Below, piece by piece: positions 25,937-34,630 of a DNA stretch of 38,398 bases (position 1 is its first letter; every line of letters starts with the position of its first letter). The position numbers and the translations under genes were made by a program. The notes below the pieces were generated by a model that had not been told where the DNA came from, did no database searches, and saw only the letters and a list, made by a program, of their open reading frames with translations. The DNA comes from Nitrospirota bacterium (GTDB lineage Bacteria > Nitrospirota > Leptospirillia > Leptospirillales > Leptospirillaceae): contig JAJZCZ010000010.1 of the NCBI GenBank assembly GCA_021828805.1, positions 1-38,398 of the forward strand. The letters run 5' to 3'.

Positions 25937-27835
25937 ATGGCTGACCACTCCCCCAAGTCCCCGTCCGGCATTTTTGTCCCCTCTCCCGATATCGCCCGCC
26001 ACAGCCGTGTTCCTGATTACGAAGGACTTTACTCCCGGGCCGTGGCGGACCCCCTCTCCTTCTGGGAAGAGCGGGTGAAGCTTTTATCCTTTGTCCATCC
26101 CCACGAAAAACTCCTCGACTGGAACCCCGAGACCTTTGAGGGACGATGGCTTGTCGGAGCCAAAGGAAATCTTGCCCATAACGCCCTGGACCGGCACGTC
26201 GCGGAGGGGCACGGCACCAAGGCCGCACTGATCTGGGTCGGAGACGGCGGTGAGGAAAGAGTCTTCACCTATGCGGAGCTTCTTGAGAAGACGATCCGGT
26301 TTTCCCAGGCCCTCCGGAACCAGGGCGTGGGCAAGGGCGACCGGGTCGCCATTTTTCTCCCTCCGACGCCGGAACAGGTGGTGGCCATGCTGGCCTGCGC
26401 ACGCATCGGGGCCATCCATGCGGTCGTCTTCTCGGGATTTTCCCAGGCGGCCCTCCGGAGCCGTCTGGAGGACTTCGAGCCCCGTGTTCTCATCACAGCC
26501 GACCTGGCCTACCGCAGAGGCAAGCGCATTCCTCTTCTCGAAACCGCCAGGAAAGCCAGGGAAGAGGCGAGATCGGTGAAGTCTTTGATTATTGTCGGCC
26601 GCGATGGAGAGTTCTCCGGCCCCCTTCTTTCCGGAGAGCACAGGCTGGGAGATCTCCTCAGTAAAGTCGCCCGCGAGACACCTCCCCCTCCCGAGCCGGT
26701 CGGGGCCGATGATCCCCTCTTCGTCCTCTATACTTCAGGGACAACCGGAAAGCCGAAGGGCATTGTCCACATGCACCTCGGATACATGCTGGGGACCTTC
26801 GCCTCCACCCGCGAGATTTTTGATATCCGCGATTCCGATGTCTATTTCTGCGTGGCCGATCCGGGCTGGATCACGGGACACAGCTACGTCGTCTATGGTC
26901 CTCTCCTGAACCGGGCCACCGTCCTCTTATCCGAGGGAACCCCGGATTACCCCGATGCCGGCCGCCACTGGTCCCTGATCGAACGACACCGCGTCTCCAT
27001 CTACTACTCCACCCCTACAACAATCCGTCTCCTCATGCGCCAGGGCGATGCGTGGCCCGCCAGGTTCGACCTCAAGAGCCTCAGGATCCTCGGCTCGGTG
27101 GGAGAGCCGTTAAACCCCGAAGCCTGGTCCTGGTTCCACCGGGTCACCGGAGGCCACCTTCCCATCCTCGACACCTGGTGGCAAACCGAGACCGGAATGA
27201 TCATGATCACCCCCTTTGTCTCCACTCCTGAAAAACCGGGATCGGCCGGACGGCCCTTCCCCGGAGTGGTGGCCGAGGTAGTCGACCCCGCCACAGGCAA
27301 ACAGGTCCCCCCCGGAGAGAGCGGAACCGTCGTTCTTCGCACTCCCTGGCCCTCCATGTTCCGCACCGTCTTCCGGGACCCGGAACGTTACCGCAAATAC
27401 TGGACGGAGATTCCGGGAGCGTTTTTCTCGGGAGATTCAGCCCGTCGTGACGAAGACGGCTTCTTTTTCTTCCTGGGACGGGTGGATGATGTGATCAAGG
27501 TGGCCGGCCACCGGCTCGGCACCGCCGAAATCGAGAGCGCCCTCATCACCCACCCGCACATCGCTGAGGCGGCCGCGATCGGCAAACCTCACGATCTGAA
27601 GGGAGAGGTCATCAAGGTCTTTGTGGTCCTTCGCCCTCAAGGCGAAAAGAATCCTCCCAGCCACGACGAGATCAAAAAACATGTCCGGGCCGAGCTCGGA
27701 GCCATCGCTGAGCCCCATGAAATCGATATCGTCGTCTCGCTCCCCAAAACCCGCAGCGGCAAAATCATGCGACGGGTCCTCAAGGCCCGGGAAATGGGTC
27801 TGCCCGAGGGCGACCTCTCGACGCTGGAGGACTAG
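25937..27835 (+). CDS. acsA: AMP-forming acetyl-CoA synthetase
   Basis: Activates acetate to acetyl-CoA through acetyl-AMP, 632 residues, the usual Acs length. ANL-superfamily marks are clear: P-loop-like YTSGTTGKPKGIVH, YSTPTTIR, WWQTETGMIMI, SGDSARRDEDGFFFFLGR, VDDVIKVAGHRLGTAEIE and the C-terminal PKTRSGKIMRR, whose Lys is the site of inhibitory acetylation in known Acs. A longer upstream frame exists, but the promoter at 25821-25849 would lie inside it, so the ATG at 25937 is chosen. A VOC gene follows 3 bp later, probably in the same message. Confidence 0.95.
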   Translation: MADHSPKSPSGIFVPSPDIARHSRVPDYEGLYSRAVADPLSFWEERVKLLSFVHPHEKLLDWNPETFEGRWLVGAKGNLAHNALDRHVAEGHGTKAALIWVGDGGEERVFTYAELLEKTIRFSQALRNQGVGKGDRVAIFLPPTPEQVVAMLACARIGAIHAVVFSGFSQAALRSRLEDFEPRVLITADLAYRRGKRIPLLETARKAREEARSVKSLIIVGRDGEFSGPLLSGEHRLGDLLSKVARETPPPPEPVGADDPLFVLYTSGTTGKPKGIVHMHLGYMLGTFASTREIFDIRDSDVYFCVADPGWITGHSYVVYGPLLNRATVLLSEGTPDYPDAGRHWSLIERHRVSIYYSTPTTIRLLMRQGDAWPARFDLKSLRILGSVGEPLNPEAWSWFHRVTGGHLPILDTWWQTETGMIMITPFVSTPEKPGSAGRPFPGVVAEVVDPATGKQVPPGESGTVVLRTPWPSMFRTVFRDPERYRKYWTEIPGAFFSGDSARRDEDGFFFFLGRVDDVIKVAGHRLGTAEIESALITHPHIAEAAAIGKPHDLKGEVIKVFVVLRPQGEKNPPSHDEIKKHVRAELGAIAEPHEIDIVVSLPKTRSGKIMRRVLKAREMGLPEGDLSTLED

Positions 27836-27838
27836 CCC

Positions 27839-28243
27839 ATGGACAAGACTCTGCCACTTTCAGTGACGACGCTGCTTCATGTCCGGATGCGGGTCAACGA
27901 CATCGAGCGCACCGTCTCTTTTTATAAAGAAGTCCTGGGGCTCTCCGAAGGGCGGCGCATCGTCTCTCCCCGGGGCTCGAAAATCGTCTATCTCACCATC
28001 CCCGGATCCGACACGCAGATCGAAGTCACCGAGTTTCATGAATCGGGGCCGGTCTCCGTTCCTCCCGACCTCGTGCATCTGGCCTTTGCGGTACCCGACA
28101 TGAACGAGACCCTCGAACGACTGAAGCGGCTGGGTGTCCCCGTCACCGACGGCCCCACGGAAACTTCCGGCAGCGTCTTTGCCTTTATCGACGCCCCTGA
28201 AGGGTACGAAATCGAACTGATCGCCCCCAAGACCCGCCGCTAA
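27839..28243 (+). CDS. VOC/glyoxalase-I-like metalloprotein
   Basis: Small metal-dependent enzyme of the vicinal-oxygen-chelate fold, 134 residues with two beta-alpha-beta-beta-beta halves. The expected ligands are present: His in LLHVRMRV, Glu in IEVTEF, His in LVHLAF and Glu in YEIELI, so it could be lactoylglutathione lyase. The conserved FYKEVLGL is typical. It is also compatible with a dioxygenase or methylmalonyl-CoA epimerase-type role. Placed 3 bp after acsA. Confidence 0.85.
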   Translation: MDKTLPLSVTTLLHVRMRVNDIERTVSFYKEVLGLSEGRRIVSPRGSKIVYLTIPGSDTQIEVTEFHESGPVSVPPDLVHLAFAVPDMNETLERLKRLGVPVTDGPTETSGSVFAFIDAPEGYEIELIAPKTRR

Positions 28244-28380
28244 CGATCCCGGGTCCGGCGTCGCCCCGTCTCGGCAATCCTCATTTCATTTGGGAAAGAG
28301 GCCTTTGAAAAGAAGGTTCTTCTCGTCAAAGACGGCTCCATGGCTGCCCGGACACCCGACATGAATCTCCCCAGCCAGGA

Positions 28381-28423
28381 TCTCTTCGTCTCCTCCATCC
28401 AGACAGTGGAGGAGACGAAGAGA
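28381..28423. repeat. 17-bp perfect inverted repeat (hairpin)
   Basis: TCTCTTCGTCTCCTCCA (28381-28397), 9-base loop, and its exact reverse complement (28407-28423). It lies between the VOC gene and the first HipBA unit. There is no T-run on either side, so it may be a Rho-linked or read-through-blocking structure, or an end of an inserted element. Confidence 0.7.
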
Positions 28424-28477
28424 AGCAGAATTTAAACGTTGCCAGCTTGCCCGACAGAGGGGAATTCAGAAAGACAA

Positions 28478-28506
28478 TTGACTATGTATCATATATGGGC
28501 TAAAAG
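28478..28506 (+). promoter_or_regulatory. Promoter of the first HipBA unit
   Basis: TTGACT (28478-28483), 17 bp, TAAAAG (28501-28506). The -10 lies inside the palindrome at 28490-28528, as expected for self-repression by the antitoxin. Confidence 0.45.
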
Positions 28507-28528
28507 TAATTATATTAACCCATATATG
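28490..28528 (+). promoter_or_regulatory. Palindromic operator of the first HipBA unit
   Basis: CATATATGGGCTAA (28490-28503) and TTAACCCATATATG (28515-28528) are inverted repeats matching at 13 of 14 positions. Each CATATATG is itself a palindrome, so two dimers could bind about 25 bp apart. It covers the -10 and the ribosome site, and is a strong candidate for HipB binding. Confidence 0.65.
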
Positions 28529-28537
28529 GAGCAAAAT

Positions 28538-28870
28538 ATGAAAACTCTTGTGACAAAGAACGGGCTTCCTCCCAGCACGAAATTATATATTGAGGAACTG
28601 GGACGGCGGCTTCGGCGGCTCAGAAAGAGCCGGGGGTACAGCCGGGACCGGCTGGCGTCTCTGACCTTCATCGGAAGAAACACTCTGGTCCGGATGGAGT
28701 CCGGTGACCCCGGGGTGTCGATCGGAGCGTGGGCTCAAGTGGTTCACGTCTTGGGAGTCGATCGCAACTTGACGCTTCTTCTTGAGTCTCCGGAAGAGGA
28801 TCGGGCAGAACTAAAGGATCGTAAAAAAGGAAGCGCTCCCGACATCAACGCTCTTGCGGAATCCTTGTGA
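28538..28870 (+). CDS. Xre-family HipB-like antitoxin
   Basis: DNA-binding antitoxin of 110 residues. The ATG at 28538 is chosen because GGAG lies 6 bases upstream; the longer frame would begin within the promoter. Residues about 15-75 are a helix-turn-helix of the Cro/C1 (Xre) type: RRLRRLRKSRGYSRDRLASLTFIGRNTLVRMESG with the usual turn. It pairs with the HipA gene that overlaps its stop by 4 bp (GTGA). It should neutralise HipA and repress the shared promoter through the palindrome upstream; this is inferred from the family. Confidence 0.83.
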   Translation: MKTLVTKNGLPPSTKLYIEELGRRLRRLRKSRGYSRDRLASLTFIGRNTLVRMESGDPGVSIGAWAQVVHVLGVDRNLTLLLESPEEDRAELKDRKKGSAPDINALAESL

Positions 28871-30114
28871 GCGAGATCATTTATGTTTTTCATGCGCTTC
28901 CCAAACAGGAAAACCCCGTTCTCGCCGGTCTATTCCAGGACGATATCTCAGGCGGTCCGGGAAAGTTCCGGTACGTCAGAAGCTACCTCGACAGGGACGA
29001 CTCGCTTCCCATTTCCCCGGTGGACTTGCCCATGCTTCGACCGGACGTCTTTCAGGCCGGCGACAGGAACGAAGGTGTGTTCGGGGCCTTCCGGGACGCG
29101 CTCCCCGATTTTTGGGGAAGGCTCGTCTATGCATCGAACAACTCCGTCCCCTCTTTAACCGTAACCAATATCATGCTGATGAGAAACTCCGATCCTCTCC
29201 GGATCGGGGCCCTCGATTTTTCGAGCGAGAACCGGATTTCTGAACCCAGGGCAATTTCGGCAGTCCACGATATGGCGAGGCTCGTTGCGGCCGCCCAGGA
29301 GATCCTCGACGGAAACGAGGGCGGACTGGACCGCGAAGAACACCGCCTTCTCCTTCAGGGGACAAGTCTTGGAGGAGCAAGACCGAAAGCCACGGTTCTT
29401 CATGAAGGAAAACTGTTCCTGGCGAAGTTCCCCGCAAGAAACGACCGCTATGACAATGCCCGCGTTGAAATGGCACTCTCCGACCTGGCCAGGTCCGTCG
29501 GGATAGAGACGCCGAACACGCAGTTGATTTTGCTGCCGGACGGGAGAGGCGTCTTTCTCTCGGAACGCTTCGACCGGGAGCCTGTTCCCGGAAAGCCCGG
29601 ATCCTTTTTTCGAAAAGGATTCATGAGCGCACTGACTCTTCTCGGCCTCGACGAAATGGAAAATCCTCTTGGTTCCTATCCTGCCATCGCCGATGAAGCC
29701 CGCAAGGCCGGAATCGATTGCGGGTCAGAGCTTTATCGGCGTATGGTGTTCAATATCGCCGTTCGGAACTCCGATGATCATCTCAGAAATCATGGGTTCA
29801 TCCGGGAGGGGACCGGGTGGAGGATTTCCCCGGCCTACGATCTGATGCCGACTCCTGCCATTCCAGGCGTCAACACATTTTTCGACCTTTCGATCGGGGT
29901 CGGAAAAATGGGACGGAAGGCAACGAGGGACAATGCTCTTTCCGAGGCCGCGAGATTCGGCCTCTCTCATCTGGAGGCCGAGAAAATTTTCACGGCCGTC
30001 TCCGAAGGGGTGAGGAACTGGCGGACCTTTTATGCCAGCCATGGGGTATCCGCGGCGGACACAGAGAAGTTTTCCGGGAGCTTTTCCGTTTCTGTCTCCA
30101 AAAATCCTGAATAG
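28867..30114 (+). CDS. HipA-like serine/threonine kinase toxin
   Basis: HipA-family kinase of 415 residues. HipA of E. coli inactivates glutamyl-tRNA synthetase by phosphorylation and causes growth arrest and persistence; the target here is unknown. The Ser-loop TSLGGARPK (about 166-174) differs from the usual GAQPK form. The catalytic loop is NSDDHLRNHGF (D303, N308) and the metal Asp lies in SPAYDLMPTP (D325). All core residues appear present, so it is likely active. The start is GTG overlapping hipB. An 18-bp gap leads to the DUF5069 gene, which may share the message. Confidence 0.85.
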   Translation: MSEIIYVFHALPKQENPVLAGLFQDDISGGPGKFRYVRSYLDRDDSLPISPVDLPMLRPDVFQAGDRNEGVFGAFRDALPDFWGRLVYASNNSVPSLTVTNIMLMRNSDPLRIGALDFSSENRISEPRAISAVHDMARLVAAAQEILDGNEGGLDREEHRLLLQGTSLGGARPKATVLHEGKLFLAKFPARNDRYDNARVEMALSDLARSVGIETPNTQLILLPDGRGVFLSERFDREPVPGKPGSFFRKGFMSALTLLGLDEMENPLGSYPAIADEARKAGIDCGSELYRRMVFNIAVRNSDDHLRNHGFIREGTGWRISPAYDLMPTPAIPGVNTFFDLSIGVGKMGRKATRDNALSEAARFGLSHLEAEKIFTAVSEGVRNWRTFYASHGVSAADTEKFSGSFSVSVSKNPE

Positions 30115-30132
30115 TGCAGGAGAACCAAGAGC

Positions 30133-31110
30133 ATGAAACCGTTCCATCCCCTGACCATGTTGAGGTCTCCCCGGGAAAAGCTGGGAGGATACGTCATTTT
30201 GCCGCGTCTCATCGACAAAGTGAGGCTTCACGAGAAAAAACTTCTTCCGGACGACTATATTCCCAACCTTCTTAAAGGGTTCGATCCGGAGACAGGAGTT
30301 TTTCCCTTTGACGGCCGGTTTCTTGCGTTTTCCGGGATTGATCCGGAAGAACTCCGGAAGACGATTCTTGAGTCCCCGGACGATCGGTCGGTGATCCAGT
30401 GGGTGGATCGGGTCGCTGCACCACATACCCCCGAAGAAAAGGAAAGATGGGCCGAATCACTGTCGAAAAGCTTTTCGGAGCCCACCCCGGAGAGAATCGC
30501 TTTCCGTACCCGGGTATTTCCCGGACTTGGAGATATTCTTGGGTTGCAGTCATTGGGTTGCGCGAACTCCTTCGACCTGATCGACTACGATGAAGGGAGG
30601 CTCTCCCTGGAGGATTTGAAGGGCACCGGAGGAAGAAGTCTTAAGGAAGCCCGTCCCCCCTTCCCGCCGTTTTCAAAGGAAGCGGCGCTCCGGAAAGTGC
30701 GTCTTGCCGAAGACGCCTGGAACTCCAGAAATCCGGACAAGATAGCCCTCGCCTATACGGCCGACAGCCAATGGCGGAATCGCTCTGAATTTCTGTCCGG
30801 TCGCTCCGAGATTGTCCGGTTTCTGGTCCGGAAGTGGACAAAAGAACTCGACTATCGTCTGATCAAGGAGCTGTGGGCCTTTGAAGAGAATCGTATATCG
30901 GTGCGCTTCGCCTACGAATGGCACGACGATTCGGGAAACTGGTTCCGCTCCTGCGGAAACGAGAACTGGGAGTTCGCCCCGAACGGCCTGATGTCCCGGC
31001 GCCTGGCCAGCATCAACGATCTTCCGATCCGGGAAGAAGACCGGAAATTTCGATGGATTCAAGATCGACGACCGGACGATCATCCGGGACTCGGCGACCT
31101 TGGGCTCTAG
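30133..31110 (+). CDS. DUF5069-DUF1348 fusion protein
   Basis: Uncharacterised soluble protein of 325 residues, 18 bp after HipA. The N-terminal part (about 1-150) matches DUF5069: [31 protein letters not shown] and VIQWVDR. The C-terminal part (about 180-310) is DUF1348, an NTF2-like fold: [47 protein letters not shown] and [21 protein letters not shown]. In many genomes these occur as separate small proteins; a fusion suggests that they work together, perhaps on a small aromatic or steroid-like ligand as in other NTF2 folds. Its place after hipBA may be chance or cargo. Confidence 0.72.
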   Translation: MKPFHPLTMLRSPREKLGGYVILPRLIDKVRLHEKKLLPDDYIPNLLKGFDPETGVFPFDGRFLAFSGIDPEELRKTILESPDDRSVIQWVDRVAAPHTPEEKERWAESLSKSFSEPTPERIAFRTRVFPGLGDILGLQSLGCANSFDLIDYDEGRLSLEDLKGTGGRSLKEARPPFPPFSKEAALRKVRLAEDAWNSRNPDKIALAYTADSQWRNRSEFLSGRSEIVRFLVRKWTKELDYRLIKELWAFEENRISVRFAYEWHDDSGNWFRSCGNENWEFAPNGLMSRRLASINDLPIREEDRKFRWIQDRRPDDHPGLGDLGL

Positions 31111-31288
31111 ATTTTTTTCAACGTCACACTCTCCGGGAGCCGGAACAGAGTGGATTTCAGGAGAAAGTCGCCCTTGCACTGCTTGACACATTGACGGGGG
31201 AGTCGCATGTTGAAAAAGCGGAACCGGCAGGAAAACGCCTGGCGCGACCACCATCCCATCGGACATGGAACAGGCTTATGGAGGTGAG

Positions 31289-31732
31289 ATGAAAAACCCG
31301 GTGGTTCAAATGGACCGTACGGGATGCGGAATCGCAGCCTGTGCCGCTCTTAGTGACCGGTCCTACCGGGAAATGAAAGCGATCGCAGACACCCTTGGCA
31401 TCTCTGTCACAGACGATTTGTTATGGTCGGAACCCGCCTATATCCGGAAACTGCTTGAGCGTGTTGGACTGAAGGCGGCGCCCGGAGAACTGCCTTTCCA
31501 TTCATGGGAGAGTCTTCCTGACCTTGCCCTCTTGTCCGTTAAATGGCATCAGGTCAAGGGCCGCCCCTTCTGGCACTGGGTTGTGTTCGTCCGGGAAAAA
31601 GGCCAGGCTTTCGTTCTTGACTCAAAGAAAAGCCTTCGGACACACCGCAGAACCGATTTCGGCCGGATGAAGCCCCGGTGGTACATCCGGGTGACGACGC
31701 TCAACATGGAGCATGAAACAAAGCTCTCCTGA
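31289..31732 (+). CDS. C39-like cysteine-peptidase homologue
   Basis: Small protein of 147 residues. The ATG at 31289 has GGAGGTGAG directly upstream. It begins with VVQMDRTGCGIAACAAL, a C39/papain-type entry with Gln7 (oxyanion hole) and Cys13. His96 in FWHWVVFV and Asp111 in VLDSKK complete a likely Cys-His-Asp triad. C39 domains usually mature bacteriocins or occur in exporters; here there is no signal peptide, no exporter gene and no double-Gly precursor nearby, so the substrate is unknown. It is 17 bp before the EthD gene. The preceding 178-bp gap holds no clear gene. Confidence 0.7.
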   Translation: MKNPVVQMDRTGCGIAACAALSDRSYREMKAIADTLGISVTDDLLWSEPAYIRKLLERVGLKAAPGELPFHSWESLPDLALLSVKWHQVKGRPFWHWVVFVREKGQAFVLDSKKSLRTHRRTDFGRMKPRWYIRVTTLNMEHETKLS

Positions 31733-31749
31733 CATGAAAGGATCCTCAC

Positions 31750-32067
31750 ATGACCAAAGTCAGCATCTTCTATCCCCGGGGCAGCCGGTTCGATATGGAT
31801 TACTACCTGGCAACCCACATACCAATGGCGATCGAGAAACTGGGCAGCCACCCCGGATTCAAGGAGGTTTCAGTCGAGTATGGTATTGACGGAGCGGCTC
31901 CCGGAATTGACGCGACTTATGTCGTCATATGCCAGTTTCTCTTCACCTCGCTGGAAGACTTCATGGACGCCTTTTCTCCCCATGCAAGCCTCCTGCAGGG
32001 CGACGTCCAAAACTATACGGATATTGAACCGGTCATCCAGTTCAGCGAGGTGCTGCTCCTCCAGTAA
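31750..32067 (+). CDS. EthD-family small protein
   Basis: Ferredoxin-like small protein of 105 residues of the EthD family. Typical wording: KVSIFYPRG, MDYYLATHIPMAIEKLG with the conserved His, and DFMDAFSPHASLLQGDVQNYTDIEPVIQFSEV. EthD relatives are linked to ether degradation and to polyketide-like aromatic cyclisation; most are uncharacterised. No EthABC genes are visible here. It is likely cotranscribed with the C39-like gene upstream (17 bp). Confidence 0.82.
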   Translation: MTKVSIFYPRGSRFDMDYYLATHIPMAIEKLGSHPGFKEVSVEYGIDGAAPGIDATYVVICQFLFTSLEDFMDAFSPHASLLQGDVQNYTDIEPVIQFSEVLLLQ

Positions 32068-32219
32068 AGTCCTGAGACCTCTCCAAGAGCCACGAGAAAA
32101 GTCTCAGGGGCACTCCCAGTTGTCAAGAAAACTCAGGAGTGAGAAAATCGCTGCTTAGAATCCGGCATGAGTGTGCCAGGGAGCGTATCCATCGAACCCT
32201 TGTGAGGGGGAGAGCGGCC

Positions 32220-32580
32220 ATGATCGAGAAGGATTTTGCGGAAGAATTTGCAAGGGAGCGGATCGAGGCATGGGACAGCCATGACCTGGACCGCGGTCTT
32301 TCCCATTATTCGGATCAGTTCGAAATGTCTTCCCCCCCAAATCATCCAGATTGCCGGAGAGCCGTCCGGGACGCTCAGGGGCAAGAAGGCGACTGGTAAC
32401 TACTGGGCAAAGGCACTCTCTCTTGTGCCCGACCTCAGGTTCGAGCTTATTTCACTGTTGATCGGCGTCAACAGTCTCACTCTCACCTGCAAGGGAACGC
32501 AAGGCCGGATGGCCGCGGAGGTGTTCCGCTTCGGGCCGGACCCTAAGGTCACACGAGCCTATGCACATGATGCCGTCTAA
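32220..32580 (+). pseudogene. SnoaL/NTF2-like protein broken by a +1 in a C7 run
   Basis: The ATG at 32220 (with a GGGGAG site before it) reads MIEKDFAEEFARERIEAW, DSHDLDRGLSHYSDQFEMSS, a typical SnoaL-like beginning. At 32332-32338 seven Cs shift the frame; with six Cs it continues PQIIQIAGEPSGTLRGKKATG, NYWAKALSLVPDLRFEL and ends AYAHDAV at 32580, about 119 residues in all. The two halves fit one NTF2-fold. Whether it is dead, phase-variable, read by slippage or a sequence error cannot be told from one copy. Confidence 0.78.
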
Positions 32581-32760
32581 GCTTTTCACCCTTACTTTTC
32601 CTCTTCACCTCACGATCAGAGCGTGGATCCGTTGATTTCCTCACTACCTCCAGATCCAGACAGGGCAGGGTATATTCAGTAGCGCCCTCCGGCTCCGGAG
32701 CTCAAAGATATGGGACCCGGCGACCCTGAATACAAGACCCCAAACTTTCAAGGAGGCGTG

Positions 32761-33081
32761 ATGGAGTGCCATTCATTTTTTCGCTCCTTCGGGGAAAAGG
32801 AATCCGAGGAAATCGAGAAAGGGATCCGGACCCAGTCCTTGTCTGTAGGAGACCACCAGGTGAGACGGATGGTCTTTGATCCGGGGACACCCATTCCTGT
32901 CCATCGTCCTCCGGAGGATGTTGTAACCCTGATCCTTGAAGGCCGGATGGAGATGACGGGGGGGTGCGAAACACGAACGCTCGGACCGGGAGAGCTCTTT
33001 CTCATCCCGTCGGACTCGGACCATGGCGGTCGGGCCCTCGAGGACCGGGTGGTCGCTGTTTCCTTTTCCCGCCGATGGTGA
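32761..33081 (+). CDS. Small cupin protein
   Basis: Single-domain cupin of 106 residues. The ATG at 32761 has AAGGAGG upstream; an earlier start is unlikely. The cupin motif 1 is weak (PGTPIPVHRPPEDVVTLILEGRMEM, with one His and Glu) and motif 2 is LGPGELFLIPSDSDHGG, so a metal site with few ligands is possible. Function unknown; many such cupins bind metals or act as small-molecule binding proteins. The upstream 180 bp shows nothing clear. Confidence 0.82.
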   Translation: MECHSFFRSFGEKESEEIEKGIRTQSLSVGDHQVRRMVFDPGTPIPVHRPPEDVVTLILEGRMEMTGGCETRTLGPGELFLIPSDSDHGGRALEDRVVAVSFSRRW

Positions 33082-33144
33082 TTTAACCGGCGCAAACATT
33101 CAAACGTCTTTCAGAAAAGGAACCGGAGATGAAGGTCGGAAATC

Positions 33145-34323
33145 ATGCGGCCATCTGAAGTGGATGGCCTGTCAGACTCCCCCCTGATGTGGATTGCAGA
33201 CCGTCCTCCTGCCGTTTTTGTTCAGGGGCAGGGGTCGTGGCTCACCGACAGGGAGGGAAAGAACTATCTCGACTTCATCCAGGGGTGGGCGGTCAACTGT
33301 CTTGGCCATTCCCACCCGGCAATGGTCAAGGCCATCTCGGAGCAGGCCGGAAGACTCATCAACGCCAGTCCGGCCTTCTTCACGGACGGACTCCTGAAGC
33401 TTGCCGGAAAGATCGTCAGCCATTCCGCGATGGATAAGGTGTTCTTCACAAATAGCGGTGCCGAAGCGAACGAAGGGGCAATCAAGCTGGCGAGAAAATG
33501 GGGACAGATCCACCGCTCCGGGGCCCGCGAGATTATCACGATGCACCACTCCTTCCACGGACGCACCCTCGCCACAATGTCGGCCTCGGGGAAGCCTCAA
33601 TGGACAACTCTTTTTGAACCCAAGGTTCCGGACTTCATCAAGGTTCCCCTCAACGACATCGCTGCGCTCAGGGCCGCATTGACGGAGAGGACGGTCGCGG
33701 TCATGCTCGAACCCATCCAGGGAGAGGCCGGAGTCATTCCGGCGACCCGGGAGTATCTGGTCGCCCTTCGAGAGCTCACGCGCCGGGAACAAATCCTGCT
33801 GATTCTGGACGAAATCCAGACGGGCATGGGTCGCACGGGGACCCTTTTCGCCTATGAAGAGGCCGGAATTGAGCCCGATATCATGACTCTCGGGAAAGGG
33901 ATCGGAGGAGGGTTTCCTCTGGGAGCGCTGACCGCCCGGGAGGCAGTTTGCTGCTTCGAAAAGGGCGACCAGGGAGGGACCTTCAACGGGAATGCCCTGG
34001 CCATGGCCGCGGGGCTGGCGGTCTTCGAAATCGTGAGCCAGAGAGAATTCCTCGAAGGGGTGCAGAAAAAGGGAGAATACCTCAGAGCTCGCCTCGAGGA
34101 GATCTCTTCCCGAACGGGCCAGAACAGGGTTCGCGGCAAAGGGCTTCTTCTGGCCATGGGCCTGGGATCAGACGAAGGGACAAGGATCGTCGAGAAAGCC
34201 TTTGAGCGAGGACTTCTCCTGAACTCTCCGCGTCCCGACACCCTTCGCTTCATGCCGGCACTGACTGTCTCGGAAGAGGAGATCGACCGGATGATCGGAA
34301 TCCTTGAAGAGATCCTGACCTGA
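33145..34323 (+). CDS. argD: Acetylornithine-type class III aminotransferase
   Basis: PLP-dependent aminotransferase of 392 residues, the size of ArgD. It converts N-acetylglutamate semialdehyde to N-acetylornithine in arginine synthesis. Visible: [78 protein letters not shown] and the PLP Lys in [14 protein letters not shown]. Ornithine or putrescine aminotransferase are alternatives because substrates are hard to separate by sequence. It is the last typical housekeeping gene before the repeat-bounded toxin block. Its start has a weak ribosome site. Confidence 0.85.
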   Translation: MRPSEVDGLSDSPLMWIADRPPAVFVQGQGSWLTDREGKNYLDFIQGWAVNCLGHSHPAMVKAISEQAGRLINASPAFFTDGLLKLAGKIVSHSAMDKVFFTNSGAEANEGAIKLARKWGQIHRSGAREIITMHHSFHGRTLATMSASGKPQWTTLFEPKVPDFIKVPLNDIAALRAALTERTVAVMLEPIQGEAGVIPATREYLVALRELTRREQILLILDEIQTGMGRTGTLFAYEEAGIEPDIMTLGKGIGGGFPLGALTAREAVCCFEKGDQGGTFNGNALAMAAGLAVFEIVSQREFLEGVQKKGEYLRARLEEISSRTGQNRVRGKGLLLAMGLGSDEGTRIVEKAFERGLLLNSPRPDTLRFMPALTVSEEEIDRMIGILEEILT

Positions 34324-34402
34324 AAACAGTTTTCCGGATCAATTTATTTTCTGAATGCCCCGGTGTTTCCTATAAAAACGGATCAAAGAGAGACGCAAAA
34401 AA

Positions 34403-34457
34403 TGTCCGGGGCCAAAACAGCCACAAAGTGTCAAAACGGCCAATTTATGCTTGTTTC
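34403..34457 (+). repeat. Repeat A of the toxin-block palindromic element
   Basis: TGTCCGGGGCCAAAACAG (34403-34420), then CCACAAAGTGTC, AAAACGGCCAATTTATGC and TTGTTTC. It shares the AACGGCCAATTTATGC core with repeat B and the TGTCCGGnGCCAAA lead with repeat C. Within it TGTCnnnnGGCCAA-like units recur about 26 bp apart. The 307-bp gap between argD and the Fic gene is AT-rich and holds this repeat and little else; a perfect TATAAT at 34571-34576 is the only promoter hint. Confidence 0.8.
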
Positions 34458-34570
34458 AAGAATAATTGTCAGTACAAGTTAATGTGTCCGCAGCCCCCTG
34501 AAAACTGTTAGAATCTCAGGTTGCCTTCCCCAAAACTTACAATAATAAAATACGCAATCAAAAGTTGATA

Positions 34571-34576
34571 TATAAT
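34571..34576 (+). promoter_or_regulatory. Possible -10 for the Fic gene
   Basis: A perfect TATAAT in an AT-rich run 55 bp before the Fic ATG. No convincing -35 at normal spacing. Confidence 0.3.
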
Positions 34577-34630
34577 TAATTCTGCATCAAAGTAATACAT
34601 TCTGCAGTCTTAATTTTAGAGAGGGCGTTC

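Noticed and set aside
28244-28435. Continuation of a coding frame after the VOC stop (V-K-D-G-S-M... to a stop at 28435)
   Set aside because: It lacks a start with ribosome site, shows no family resemblance and includes the 17-bp hairpin.
31111-31288. Promoter from TTGACA at 31183
   Set aside because: No -10 better than three of six bases at proper spacing.
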